Shown here: piece by piece, positions 1-12,881 of the stretch
Numbering within the stretch: position 1 is the stretch's first letter
Layout of the letters: each line of letters starts with the position of its first letter
Assembly: GCA_022885665.1 (NCBI GenBank)
Contig: JAGQDJ010000061.1
Coordinates: 124,001 to 188,000 of the forward strand
Origin: Triops longicaudatus
Lineage: Eukaryota > Arthropoda > Branchiopoda > Notostraca > Triopsidae
Length of the DNA stretch: 64,000 bases
Direction of reading: 5' to 3'
Notes under the pieces: model-generated
Databases searched by the model: none
Seen by the model: the letters and a program-made list of their open reading frames with translations, nothing else
Told to the model about the DNA's origin: nothing
Made by a program: the position numbers and the translations under genes

Positions 1-1990
1 TGCTCTAAACGCGACGAAAATTTACGACGTAATGTGGTGGTGTTACTTCCGCGTGTGGTCAATGTTTCTGAAACACAGCTAGGAAACAAAATTGAAAGAA
101 AACAGTTGCGACATTACGTTGCGGGAGACCAAACTTTGAATTTCGTGTCCTTCATTTCGCGGGTTCGAAGAAGAGCTTTCCCTGAAAATTTGATATTAAT
201 GTGAGGCATTTCAGGTCTTCAGTCAGTGATTAAAAAACTGGAAAGAAAAAAGGCTACGAAAGACGTAAGAAAGCCACAGTTTCCCGTTGATAAATCCTGA
301 CTTGGCCCCGAAAAGCATCCTTTCTTGTTCGTCAAGCAGAAAATGGGATGCAAGGTGCATCCGTTTGGAACATTGATTATAGAAGGGAGAAAACGGTGTA
401 CCTCCCTCTTGTACCCTCTCTTGCGGCCCTTCGGGGCATATTGCGAGCAAAGGTGGCTTGCTCCACAACGGAATAGAACCGTTTCCGATTTGAAAGCAAA
501 TTATCAACGGTTTACTTTGATCTTCCAACGAATTCAGAAATGGATTATCCCTATTTGCTGACTTTCTTCGTAGTATGTTATCAAGACCTGAATTAAATTT
601 CCCTTGTCTGCTTCAATTTTTCCAGTCCAGTAGCTTTGTTATGAGTTTGTATCTCGACAGTGAGTGACAGTAACGAAACGTTGTAATGTTCAATAATGGA
701 TGGATTATTTCTTCATGCTCACTTTACAGTTTTCGTTGAAAAATACTCAACGGAATATTGTGAGACATTACATTTATAGATACCGTTTAGTATGCCTTTA
801 AATGTGCTTTCTTCGTTAGAATTTGTGCTATTGCACATAATGTATGGCAAGTGAGGTATTTATTAGAATAGGTTTTTCTGCGCAGATACCAAGGCCGTAC
901 TCAGGGGGGAGGGATTAGAGGGTCTACCCCCTCCTCGAAATTATTGTTTCACAATGGGGAAAATAGGACAAACCTTCAATGTCCAAAAAAAATGGCATAC
1001 GAAATCTGACTCAAACTTCACAAATATCCGCTGTATCCTAATGGATTTCAGACTGACACTATGTTACGGTTCGTTTTTAAGGGACAAACCGTGAATTGCG
1101 TTACAATACAATTGGCACTTAGGAACAGATAGGATCTATGAATCAAGTTACTCAATAGTTCAAGTCAAGTAATCTTATTAAAAGAGTCGAAGAGTGACAT
1201 AGTTCGGACAAATGTGCTGGGCGTGTCCTAAGTGATTGCCGCAAAAGCTCTTTGGCGTTAGAAGCCCGCAGATTAGAAAACCAAGCGATCTGCTCCAAAG
1301 AAAACGTGGTTTAACCAAATAGATGGAGACTTGAAAAATGAACACATCAGTATCGACGATTCTCGAAGCAAAACCAGTAATCATGACCGGTGGTAACAAT
1401 TAATAAACCGGAACCATAAGCATGCAACAGTTATCGGCTGAGACGCTCATCTCTGTCAGCTAAAGGATTCAAGTTCAAGTCTTGTTTTATAAATTTCGTC
1501 GCTCTACTTACTTCTTACTCTTCAAAAGTTCGAACAGAGCTGACTTTTCTTTGTTGGAGTTCATTTCCTTTGCCTACAGCTCACGTTATTATTTAACTAC
1601 TAACTTATTACCTTCCAAAATGGGCGCGTTTCATTGTTGTTATGCTGCCATAGTGATGCGGCGAGAAGTGCTAGTCTTCTGAATGCGAGCTATCGAACCG
1701 ATTCTTACAGCCCATAGGCTAGCTATTTCAACCGATCCTTTACCCGCCTTTCATTGCAATTTCTCTCATCTTTCAAAATTCCATTTCAATCATTTCATTC
1801 TCTTCTAATGCTATTACCTGCTTCAAAAGCAGTTTTAATATAATTCTCAATTTCCTCTGCAAAGCAGAAAGAAAACTTGACCAACTGCCCAAGCGTCTGT
1901 ACTTCCTTTCCCTGGGGCCATATTGCCCTCGAAACTCTTCCCAACATCGCACTCCCCGCAAAAAAAAAAAGCCCATCTAAACTTTCTTAC
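1..1990. other. Left flank, no gene recognised
   Basis: This stretch should contain the intron downstream of the 1991-3055 minus-strand exon, and perhaps further exons of that gene. I tested the open frames here (for example 223-528 and 1178-1399 on the minus strand). None has recognisable domains or convincing splice sites. One exact copy of the dispersed TTCATTGTTG word is at 1630-1639. Confidence 0.5.
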
Positions 1991-3055
1991 CTCATCCTTG
2001 AAAACTTCTGGTGCGGATACTTGATTAAAGGGCTTCACTTCCTCTCCTGCTGCTGCCCGCTTCCCGCCGTTCAAACTCTTGGCAACGCTGCTAGTCTTCC
2101 GGTCACGTTCGCTAATGTGCAGCAGCTCGGTCTCTTCCACTAGTTTAGTATTCCTGAGCACATCCGGATACGGAGTACCTTTACTATTACTTTTTCCATC
2201 GTCTCCCTTTTCTCGCTCAAGGTCTTTCTGGTCTCCGTACGAGCAACCAGGTGTACCTGGAAACTCCCGTTCAGTGGTGGAAGCCGGTGACGCTGTCGAA
2301 GCGCCGTCCGGATTGCCGTAATCATTCCGATCCACCGGCAACACTAGCGCCAGATCCTGGATCTCTTGGTAATCCTGGAAGAACGGATCATGCAGTATAC
2401 TCTGGGACGGGGTGAGGTTCAACAATGAAACCGGCTGCGAGTGAGGCAAAACCGGGGCCGAGACAGGTCCCTGGTTGTACGACGTGAGCTCGACAGATTG
2501 GCCGGGAGAAGCCTCACAGCTGCGGCCAAAGGCCAAGGAGCGCCGCGTGGCGCTAATCGCGTTAACGGACAGGTTGGACGGTGACCGGATGTAATCAATG
2601 CCTTTGGAGGAAGGTGTCAATTTCAGACTGGTGGGATCACGCTGGCTGCCTCTGTCCTTTTGGCTCGACTTCTGAGAACACGCGCCTGGCCCGGGACTGC
2701 GTTGTCGTGATCGATTACGGACTTGCGTGCCAATTAGGTTCGGTTTGGCACTCGAACTCGATGAAGATGAGGAGGAGGGCGTGGGGGCAGCAGGAGGAGG
2801 TGAATTGGTCATGTTAGTCTCCCAGACCTCACGTCGAACCCAAACGTCCTGCCGGCTCGAGCAGCGTGGCTGAGGTTCGCGGAGTAGGGCCGCGTCACTG
2901 ACCAGGGACAAAGGCGAATTGGCGGGAGATTGGAAAGACCACGAGTTACGGTTAGCGTCTTTGGCTTTCGAGCGATCGCTCTTGCGGTGTTGATGGTGCT
3001 GACTCGCCGAACGCGTGGTGAGAAGTACGGGGCCGTCATTGTTGCTTAGTAACAT
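1991..3055 (-). CDS. 5' coding exon of an unrecognised Ser/Pro-rich disordered protein
   Basis: This is an open exon of 355 codons on the minus strand. The ATG at 3055-3053 has an in-frame TAA two codons upstream, so it is a credible translation start. The frame reaches a good donor (GAG|gtaagaaag) at 1990, phase 0, beyond which the ORF degenerates; I therefore end the exon there. The product is low-complexity: a His/Gln/Lys/Arg N-terminus, a PPPAAPTP stretch followed by nine or more serines (about residues 85-103), and many RS, SP and KS pairs. A hydrophobic/acidic patch (DPFFQDYQEIQDLALVLP) near residues 230-250 could be a short linear interaction motif. I see no folded domain, signal peptide or membrane segment. 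Local GC is clearly higher than in the flanks, which supports real coding. The gene continues off the left edge, so function cannot be assigned. It might instead be an internal exon of a long cytoskeletal or signalling protein. Confidence 0.6.
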
Positions 3056-5758
3056 GATTTACGCCTTCTTCGGTCTTAAAAGGGACCCAAGCTCTGTGAA
3101 AACAATACAAATAAAGCTTGTAGTCTGCGTCTTAAACAACTTAAAGCGAGTTTTGAGTAAAACTAAAAGTAAACTAAGTTTCATCAGTTTGCCCGTGTTG
3201 TGACACTTAACGACGATATTCAAGCAGGAAATCGAAAATTTTACCTAAATTAACCAAAAGCTGACAAAACAAAATCTGCTATTAACAGCATTCACCTAGC
3301 CTTACATATAAGTCCGTTTATTTGTGGACTTTTATCGATTTTTCAGTGATTTACAACAGACTTGGAAGCAAACAAACGGAAACCTCACTTAACCTAACCA
3401 GCACAGTGTTTCAGTCACAACAAAAACGAATCGCTTTGTGAAAAGAAAAGTAGAAAGGGAGGCGGAACTGCGGTAACAGAGACCCACTTGAGAACTTTGG
3501 CAAAGTGTTTCAAAGATATTGACACTTCGACCTTGTGTGTTTATATTGAAAAGCATTGTTTAGAGCACAACAACCGATAAGCGTGGAATTCAGCCACCCA
3601 TAGCCTCGAGCGATAAAAATCCCATACCATATCTCTCTTTCTTGTTGCCTAATGTTTACCCTCGGTACACACACATGTGTGGCAGAAAAATCTTGTCAAG
3701 GAAATTTTGTAGGCAAACACACTAGTATTGATTTTCATTTTTCGTTCAAAAAGGAAAACAAAATGTTCCTCAATTTTCCCAGTCTGAAGAGCTTTCGTTT
3801 ATGAGACACAAAAGTTTTAGCATTTTGTCGGAATTTTAGGAAAAAGATGCAGGAAGATAATCTTGTTGACTCTTGGGCAAATCAACACGTTAATCTGTGC
3901 TACTACATCCAGGACAATGGAAAGAATGTAAACAGAGACATTCCAGGAAGTTTACTCCTACGGTTTCATTGTTAGAAGTCTTGTAGCACCGCAGAAGCCT
4001 TTGAAGCGCGGATTTGTAATCGATTACAAACACGAGATCTCGTATTGACATTTCGTACAATCAAGATTTGAAAAATTCTGCTTTTAAGCATTCGAGTTGG
4101 AAAACTTAAATTACGTTACGTTAGAAATTTTAACTGGAAATCTTTTTTGAGTTCAAAATATCGGAAGCTTCTGAGACATTTGACTTTTAAGCCTCTAGTG
4201 TTCAAATAAAGAACTTATGAAGGTAATAAGTGTTTAATATTCCAACAATGAAATAAAGTTGCGTTCTGAAGTGAATAGAGAACGATTTGTATCACGTGGC
4301 TAGTATAAGCGAGCTGGGACATATTTTCATTGTTAGAGGTCGCTGAGGGTGAAGACATATATCTTGAACACGTGCTGCCGCTCATCGATCTTTAAACATA
4401 TTAAAGTAGGAACGATCACCATTCTGATCCCAGAAGTGATTTGAACAACTCTTAAATTTAGCGAGTTGCACAGTAATCGATGTAAAACATGTCGCTTATC
4501 GAAAAAATAATCGTTGATGATAATCTGTCATGGGAACGCTTGCTGGCCACCAAGGGCAGCTATCAAAAAGTTTCTGAAATCGAGCTTTGAAAGTGGTTTA
4601 CTGCAAATCGAAGATGTCCAAAATTAATCTAATTAATACTAAGCATAAGCCTATGTTTACGTTCTCTTAATAGTAAATTCCGAAGTTCGCAAAAACGACA
4701 CCTAACCAAATTTTGTTTTTCTGGTTGCAAAAACTCGCGTCTGCGTGCAAAACCCATCCAGACCCACCCTCTCTTTACTCTCAAGTACTGTACATGCCCT
4801 TTTACTTGCTCTCTTTGTGCCTTTACACTGTCTCCCAGAGTTTTCGGTCCACAAAGTGGGTTGATCTTCAAGTTACCAAATTCCTTTTCCTGTCCTTAAA
4901 AGCGTACCAACTTTTCTCAAGTGACACATTCTCTGCTCCAACGCCAGCAAAACTCAAAAACTCAACTTTTAAGTTCCTTCTGTAACGTATTTACATACGA
5001 GGCGTGGGAAGCTACAGGTGACTTACCTCTTTCCTACCACTTCCGGCAGCCTTCCACTTGAAACAGCTTTAACAGGGTAATAGACCGTGTGGTCAGGTAT
5101 ACGTGTACCATGTGTAACATTTCTCATTTTACCTGACATATCTCGCCATATGAGCCTTCCGTGAGTGAGCAAGAAAAAAGTTCCCAAAAAATCCTTTTTC
5201 GCTGTCAGCCTCGGGATATTTCCCCTTTTATTCCCAGTATTAATTTTCCTGCATTTCATTATTTAAGTCTTGGAAAGCTGAAATGTAGTAAGAACCCCAA
5301 ATTTGGCAATGTTAGTGTTGGATTAATATTCCATGTGTGGTGTTCTTGTTCTATCATTTCGATCGTTTATATCGGTGTCAAATTGAGAAAGAAACAAACT
5401 TTAATCGTCCATTTGTGAAATGTATCGAATCTTAGGTAATGAGCCATTATTTTGTTCGTTACAGACGACCGACATCGTACTTTTGTCTTTTGTGCACTGC
5501 CGTCTTTTGTATCATTTTTGTGTCACTGTAGTTATGATTTATAGTAAAGTTATGGAGTCGTTTTTGTCGCGTCCACGCTTTGTGTGTTTTTCTATAACTT
5601 CCTCGTATAAGTCTATGTATTTTGTTACTCTTTACTGCACTGAAGGTAATGTTACTTTACGTAAAATTTACTGTTCTAAAAAAATAGGAATGCAGTAAAA
5701 ATAAATAAAAATAGTAACGCAATGTAATAAAAAAGTAATGCAACTTTACAACATTAAC
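3056..5758. other. Intergenic, upstream of the 1991-3055 exon
   Basis: No coding exon is recognised. The 5' end of the minus-strand gene should lie here, but no clear TATA box or initiator stands out. Copies or near-copies of the TTCATTGTTG word are at 3964, 4241 (minus orientation) and 4325. The open frame at 4713-4985 (plus) has no domain and no splice context. Confidence 0.4.
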
Positions 5759-5936
5759 TACTGCAATATAGTAAAGTACAGAGTGCATTACTTAAGTACC
5801 CCGAACTCTACTGTATTGCATGTTTTATTCATGTGTTTATTTTTTCTGTGTTTAGTAAAACTTATTTAACAATAAAAGTAAGTTATATTGCAGTAAAGGT
5901 CATGTACAATACTCTGTACTGTACTTTATTGCAGTA
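5759..5936. repeat. Foldback (MITE-like) element with about 26-bp terminal inverted repeats
   Basis: Positions 5759-5784 (starting TACTGCAATA) are almost the exact reverse complement of 5911-5936 (ending TTATTGCAGTA). The arms match apart from a small shift in the middle, and about 126 bp separate them. The interior and flanks repeat the words GTAATGCAA and ATTGCAGTAA. This fits a non-autonomous foldback or MITE-like element. I could not find a convincing target-site duplication, so the boundaries and class are inferred. Confidence 0.55.
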
Positions 5937-8900
5937 ACTCGTGACTTAAAACTAGAGCAAGAAATCTCGTGAGAGATGCTCTGAAACTTTCTCTTATAAT
6001 AAAATAAAAGTCGAATGATGAAAAGTGAACCAAGGAAATGTGAATTCGATTCAATATAGGAAACACGACTGCTTCTTCCTTTAGGGTTGTGATCCATATG
6101 GCGTGAGAAAATCGCCAGAAATTTCCATTCTCTTCTTTCGCCATCAGCGAAAAATTGTGCTTACTTTCACTTGGTCGCATTCTATTTGAAACTGTAAAAC
6201 ATTTTTAAACCAGGGTTCGGGATATTTGACTACTTTTCACCCCCTAAATTGCAATTTCAGCCTTAAATAAATTGCAACCGAGGGGACAGGTAGTATTGTT
6301 CTCTTCTAGTCCCACATACTCGGGACAATATATGGTAGTTGGCTTCTAACTTATTCGCCTCTTAAGGAAGGAAAAGTTATAAACTTATTTTCGCTACTCA
6401 ACTTTTCTCCGAATTAGGAGAAAACCTGTCCCTTTTTGTCTTCATTTTTGCATTTCACCCAAAACGTTGCCATGTGTCCTTCACCCAAACGTATACGGTA
6501 GTCCTCATACTATACCTTAGGTTTTATGGCTCGCCAATTTGGTCAAATAGTCCAAAACAAATTTAATTACACTAAAGTTGATCGCTAAGTCTACTTTTCA
6601 CAATAAAATGTAATCCAATACGCATTTCTATCCGCCAGACTCCATTGTGCAGGGTTCATTCACGTGTAACAGTTGCTCACTCAAATCAACAATACAATTC
6701 GTACCATCGCGCACAGCACCTCATCTCGCGCTGACAGCCAGCGGCACACTGCCTGCCCACGATTTCCCAGCTGTGCTTAGTCACGCCGGGACAAGCTGAA
6801 GCACCTCCCCCCTGGGCTCGCCTTGTACTCTTACCGACTCTAGCCGTGTAGTCAAGCCGGAGCAGCTTGGGTTCCTCCCGTGAGCGCGTGACGGCGATGG
6901 TCCCCCAGCCTTGCGCTCAAGCCGAAGGAACAGCTGTTCCTGCCCGGAGGCCGTGCGTTGGCGTTGCGGGGCTTGCCTGGGCTTGTCTTGCTACGGTGTA
7001 AAAACGCAGGGAGTTTCTCACGTCACCTTCCTCATTAAACACCCTAATTTAGAAACACAACTTTCTGGGATTGTCCTCATAACTCTGGTCCAACAATTCC
7101 ATCTCTTACCCTCCCTTTTAGCTCTATTTAAAAACTTTAACCATGAAGCCTTGAAATTTTATTTTACATGATAAAAAATGCTTGAAGCGCTTTTCGTCAC
7201 AGAATTCGTTATTGTGACACTAATACGCGAGAAGCAGTCCCAACACCTTTCTGCAGCGGTAATGATGGATGAAGAGAAGGTTTTAGGCACAGTAGCACAG
7301 GATTACACGGATCTTTGTCCTAATGTGCGCTCTAGGATGTTTCGGGGGCAAAAAGGGGGGGGGGGGGTAAAAGGGGGGCAGGTTTATGACTTGATCGATA
7401 GTTTGGTAAATGGCGACCACTTTGCTTCATTTTAGAAGCGTCCGGTTCAGCTTAAGGGGCCATGGACACTTAGGTGACCGTAATGTAGACAAATTTTGGT
7501 TTTCTTTTTTTTTTCATTTCTCAGTCAGAAATTGCCAAGGACGACCTTCCGAAGGATTTTATGACGCGATAAAAAACAGAGGTCCTTAGACCCTGACTTT
7601 CTTTGGTCTATAGGCGGAAACGTCGTCATCTTTGTTTCATTTTGAGCTAAAAACAGCCCCCACCCCTAGTTTTTCAGTGTGTGAAGTTTTTACGACAGTG
7701 TCTGCATTGATTTTTATTGTTATGATTCAATTACAGCCTGACCTCTATTTGGTTTGCTAGACAAAAATGAATTATAGAATTTATTTTTTAATTATGTTTT
7801 TTTTTCAATCTTCCAGAGGTTTTAGAATTTGCGACAAATGTTATTTAAATTACTTAAAAAGGTATTATATATACTAAACTGACGTAGAAATAGTACACAG
7901 TTAAAAACAATTCACAAAACGAAGTTTTCAGACATTATTTGGAGCGTCTATCCACGGCAGACCTCGTGTTGCGCAGGAGAAAACATCACATTACTTTGTG
8001 AATGTAATGAAAGTCGTTTTAGGCGATTTCTTCTCTTTTCCGTCTAGTGCGCCAAATTTGTCTTCAGAAAAATTCCTCTTAAATTGTGTAAACATATCTA
8101 AAACAGTTCTTTCATAGAATAGCAAAAGATTTCACCCCACAAACTTTTTTTGTCTTTTTATTCCTCAGCTCCAGACAAGAATTCGAACTATTTCGCGTCT
8201 CATTGCAATTAAACAGCCAGTTTTGTATCTCAAGACTCCGTGACAACCTATTCTCCACACTTCTTTTGAAAATTTCGCAATTGCATTCCGTAACTTAAAA
8301 TGTAAACACAGCAAAAGCTTGCTGGCACATGCAGGCGCGGCTTACATGTTTTTGTGTACACTTATCAGTCCATTCTGCCTGAAAAGTTTTGGCCCTCAAC
8401 GAGCTTTTCCAGAAGTCAAAAGATCTCCTTTACACGATGATTATCCCTACCTGTCATTTTTCTTCATTCGCCTTCACAAGCTCGCGTTTCCCACGCTTTC
8501 GAGAAGGTTCTTCATGTTATGCCCGCAGGGCCGCCATTTTGATGGCATTTTTAATGTCATTTCCGCTCCTGTACGCAATACCAGATCATGAACTTTTGCT
8601 CAGTCGTCCATAACAATAAAACCTTCAAACTTTCATTCCCAAAAGCCTAAAACAACCCCAAAAAATTGTAACTGAAGCTTGTAAGAAATTCAAACGCGTG
8701 ACGTCATAACGGTTTCCCCCCCTTGCAGTGGCACGCGACCTCTGGATCAAGGGTGGGTTACTATAGAAACTTGAAATAACTCGACCATGTGCGATTAAAA
8801 ACGCTGTACTTGGTAGTTCTAGCAACGTTAAGCAAATCATCATTGGTATTGTATTAGAAAAGACACCAGGTGGTTCACGTGACACACACGCAGGGGGTTT

Positions 8901-11900
8901 AGAAGGTTTACTGGCGCGTGCCAACATACCCCGGATGTTGTTATGTTGGGCTGATTATCTCAAGTGAGGGTGGTGAGGAAGGGAAAACGTAAAAAAAAAA
9001 AGAAAAAATGGTTGAGAGAGAATCGGAAAAGACTTGTCGACCAGAAAAACAATAGAACTGATGGCGGCCAATTATTACGGTAGGGTAGAGAAGGGTTCGG
9101 AAGAGGGGTTGAACGAGGAGCATTGTCACTAGCCAAGCGTGAATTTTTCCACAAATTCGCTATAGGAAATAAGGTAAAAGGGGCTGGTTTTTATGAGCAC
9201 ACCTGTACGGTTGAAAATTAGCTGAGATAATAAGTTTAAGGCCACTGTATACCGCTTTCCAAGATTGGGATCGTTCCAGAGATGACACTACTATCGCACC
9301 CCTGTTTTTACCATTTATTTGGCGAATTGCGGGGGTAGCCACAGACGAATTAATGCGAAATTAAAACTTTTACACACAGACTCAGTAAAGCCTGCCTGGA
9401 TGTTCAGAACTCGCCCACGGGGCACACAATGGGTCTACTCAGGCTATGTACTCATGAGCTTAGCGGTGAAAGGAAATCCTATTAAGATTTCACCACTGTA
9501 TATGCACTTTATACTACAGAGACTTCGAAAGCATTTTGCTCATATGTTGTATTACCTCACTAAACATTCTACACAATCGTTAACATTAGTTTCATTATCT
9601 CAAAACTAACAACCTGTTCACTTATTAAGCGCGAAACAAGTCTTTAAGGGCACAAAACCTAAGCAATTTTCATTTAGTATATTATGCTTCACTTAGAAGA
9701 CACTTGGAAGTTTTACCATGAAAAGACGCGCGAAATACTGCACAAAAGTAGAACTCATCTGCAGATTATAACACCCCACTGTAGTGTGGCGGACTTTTCC
9801 CTAAAGGGTAAACGTTTGAAACCCCGTTGACGCGATTATAGGAGTTTCTTCTCAGTTCGCTTCGTCTTTCGAACTTTCCTTTCCTGTTAAACTTTCTCCC
9901 TGTTCAATGAGATTACAGTACTGGAAACAACTGAACCAACAATATGTGCCATTATATGCGGAAAAGCTTTGCTCAACACTAATATGTTCGTCAAGGAGAA
10001 AAGTACTTTGCAGACTGTATTATTCCGTTATTTTGGTTCATTTGCTACCGGTGCTGGAAGCACTTGTAGCAATCTTCGTTTCTTTTACCATATTTATGCA
10101 CAAAAGCTTTTTTTAACCCAAATAATGCACGCGCCGCATGTCTGTTAGGCTGTGTTCACAAAGGTAATCTTTTCTTGTAATGCTCGCAGCAATCCCTTGG
10201 AATTCGGACGTACCCGCCAGGCGGAGCTCCAGGAATAGGCCTAGCACTTACGACAATCCTGTGACCCATGTGGACCAAACATTAGAATACAGCTGGCTTA
10301 CTACGTGTACCAAACACATTATTAGAAAACTATTGTTTGCGATAGCCACAGGCTAGCCTTGGGCAAAGTAACAACGTAATCTCGTTGAAGCTAATCCTTT
10401 CACTTACTCATCTTGGAATAGTGGTATACAGTGTCCTTAAAGCGTAGCTGTGAGTTTTTACTTAGGGCAAATAGCACACAATCTAATCAATTCAATCACT
10501 TATAGAAGGTATCATTAGTCGCTTAGACCTTCGACGCTGGGGTTGGAAGGCTGCCGCCTCCTCATCTTGGAAAATGTTCCACACAATTTTCCGCGGCTTC
10601 GAAGGCATTGACGTAGTACGCGAAATTACATTGCATACGTTATGTTAATTGTGACTGAACGAATAAACTATTTTTAATATAAATTGCATGTTAGTTTAAG
10701 AGGAGGCTGCGCCAGCTAACACGCGAATTTCATTGTGCTTGACTTTATAACTAGAATTCAACTGAAAATTTCACAACTATATATTAGTCAAACAACTGTA
10801 TCGGAATTCATAAACAAACCATTACTGAACTACGCGTACATTTTCATGGTTGGATACCACCCACCGACTCTCTCATTTTAGGTCGTGAAGCTCACAAAAT
10901 TACTTTCTATGGTCGAAATCCAAAAATTTAAATGTCACACACTGAACTGCAATCGAGTATCTATATTCATTTAGTGCTAGGCGTTCTTTTATGTGGGGGC
11001 TGCCGCCCCCCAGTCCCCGTTTTCACATTTGATTTTTCATTTCTTATTAATGTTTTAGAAAAGCTTATTAAGGCAACATGGCATTTCACGTAGCAAGGTT
11101 CCTATACATTTGTACTCTGTTTACAGCTGCATTAGTTGCTTTCAACAAAAACCGCCACAATTACTATGGAACTGTGAACTAACTGGTTATCAATGCAACT
11201 TGCCTAAATAGGGTTCGACGAAAAGCGACATGTCTGATCTTGCTGTGCTCTAGTCCAGCCTGACATTCGTACATTGTTGTATTCTGCAGTGGCCTGACAC
11301 TGAGACAGCGAAATTCATTCTTGTGGCCGCTACGCAATAGACGTTTATGCCCTATTCCATACGATGGGGAAAACACTAATTTGCATATATCTTGGAAACC
11401 TTCCACCACATGGAAGCGAAATAAGTGGCACGAACTCCTACATAACTAAAGCTAACGCTATGCAAAACTTCAGCATATTTGAGCTTTTAATGAACTCTGT
11501 AGAGATGAGCAAAGTTTTCATCGCCCCGTACATTTTTCGTTTTACGGCCCTTCGTAAAAAAATACCAAAATTAGACTATTGCGTGGAAAATTACAAAATT
11601 ATTCAAGTTTATGCTTATGCCGATTTCATATGTACGCACAAAGTTTCATAACTATCAATCAAGTCCTTGCAGAAATTAAAAAAAAATAGACTTTTCGCCA
11701 TAAGGCCGGGCAAGCATCCTGTAGCAATAGGCTATAAAGTACCCCGTGTGGGCTACTAAGGCTTTGCTCCGTACCTTTGATAGAAAAATACCTTTCGGAC
11801 CCTAACTTTCCGTTTTCTAGTTACAAAACTTGTGTAGTTTATTACGTACGAGTATGTACAGTTTGTCCGAGGTGTCAACTGTCCCGTCCCTCGTTTAAAA

Positions 11901-12408
11901 TAGTTTACAGACTTATTTTCATTGTTATGGCAAGATAAGGTGCGTTGAACAGTTTATAGATCCTGTTATAGGAAACTTAGGAAGATGACGATACGAATGC
12001 AATAGTTACTTCAGAAAAACAGATGTCAAAGATGAATCTCTTCAGGCACAAAAGTGTATTGCATTATATTAAATGCAAGACAACGAAGCTAGAGACTTAC
12101 CTTTATAACTAAAGGACTCTTAGCTTTCACATGATTTTTCATTTATTTTTTATATTTTCTTGTGGTTGCTTTTGTTGTTTAAAGAAGGCTGCGATAACGT
12201 AAATAGAGTGCCGTAGCGGCAAACACTGCGAATGTATTATAGATGTTCATAACAGATGCATTATGACGAACGATGCGTAGTTGTAGCAAGAACGTTGAAT
12301 AAATTCCCCTTACGTTGAATAAAAAATGTACAAGAATTTGTTAGCCTGCTAAAAGACTAGTCTGGAACTTCATTTTATTACTGTCAAAATGCCTCAGTGT
12401 TTCAAACA
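5937..12408. other. Intergenic, no gene recognised
   Basis: About 6.5 kb without a supportable gene. It holds a GC-richer block at 6690-7000 with a threefold direct repeat, a 13-G run at 7355-7367, one CRE palindrome (TGACGTCA, 8699-8706) and otherwise AT-rich sequence. Short open frames on both strands lack domains, splice sites and coding bias. Confidence 0.45.
6788..6945 (+). repeat. GC-rich degenerate direct repeat, three units of about 63 bp
   Basis: Three diverged units start near 6790, 6852 and 6916. Each begins with a variant of TCAAGCCGgAG and continues into a CCTCCC/CCTGCCC segment. The block is much GC-richer than its surroundings. It could be a small CpG-like island or an old tandem duplication. 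No gene is seen immediately next to it. Confidence 0.4.
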
Positions 12409-12435
12409 TTTTTTTTTTTTTTTTTTTTTTTTTTT
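12409..12435. repeat. 27-nt poly-T tract
   Basis: An uninterrupted run of 27 T. On the minus strand it is a long A-tail preceded by about 40 nt containing a small inverted repeat (CCATAG...CTATGG, 12446-12466). That arrangement could mark the 3' end of a short retroposed sequence. The source cannot be identified. Confidence 0.7.
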
Positions 12436-12717
12436 ACTGTAATGCCCATAGAGCACTACGCTATGGCAATGCCGAACTTTTTGTCTCGGTAACGCGATGT
12501 TTGCGCCGTCTCGTGACGTAAACCGAAGTTTACGATGATAACAAGACGCTCGCTGCAAGCTATAGCTGCTAGTAACCAAAAATCAAAGAAAGATAACTAA
12601 CTAATGAAAGGATCATACACCAGAGATGCCAATATCACAGATGCCGTGATTTGTTATCGTTGTCATAGATCGTATGTCGTTGTAGCAGAGTATACAAACA
12701 GATTTTAAATCTATATT

Positions 12718-12873
12718 CAGGGCCGGATTATAATAGAGGCTAAGTAGGCTGCAGCCTAGGGGCCCGTGGTGTGGCGGGGCCCGTCAAAAAAGTACTCTTT
12801 CTCAGCAACACACATTCATTAATGGCCGCGGATACGTCAGCCTAGGGGCCCGTAAAGACTTAATCCGGCCCTG
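12718..12873. mobile_element. hAT-type MITE, complete, with perfect TIRs and 8-bp target-site duplication
   Basis: The element is 156 bp long. Its ends are perfect 13-bp inverted repeats: CAGGGCCGGATTA at 12718-12730 and TAATCCGGCCCTG at 12861-12873. It is flanked on both sides by the identical octamer TCTATATT (12710-12717 and 12874-12881), which is the 8-bp duplication typical of hAT transposition. The GC-rich interior repeats CCTAGGGGCCCG and has no coding capacity. The CAGGGCCGGAT...ATCCGGCCCTG terminus is familiar from hAT-related non-autonomous elements in many animal genomes. The intact duplication points to fairly recent movement. Confidence 0.88.
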
Positions 12874-12881
12874 TCTATATT

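Noticed and set aside
1413..1490. Possible tRNA B-box (GTTCAAGTC near 1470)
   Set aside because: No matching A-box or cloverleaf pairing could be built.
3015..3203. Frames overlapping the 1991-3055 exon on the plus strand
   Set aside because: Shadow frames of the minus-strand coding exon.
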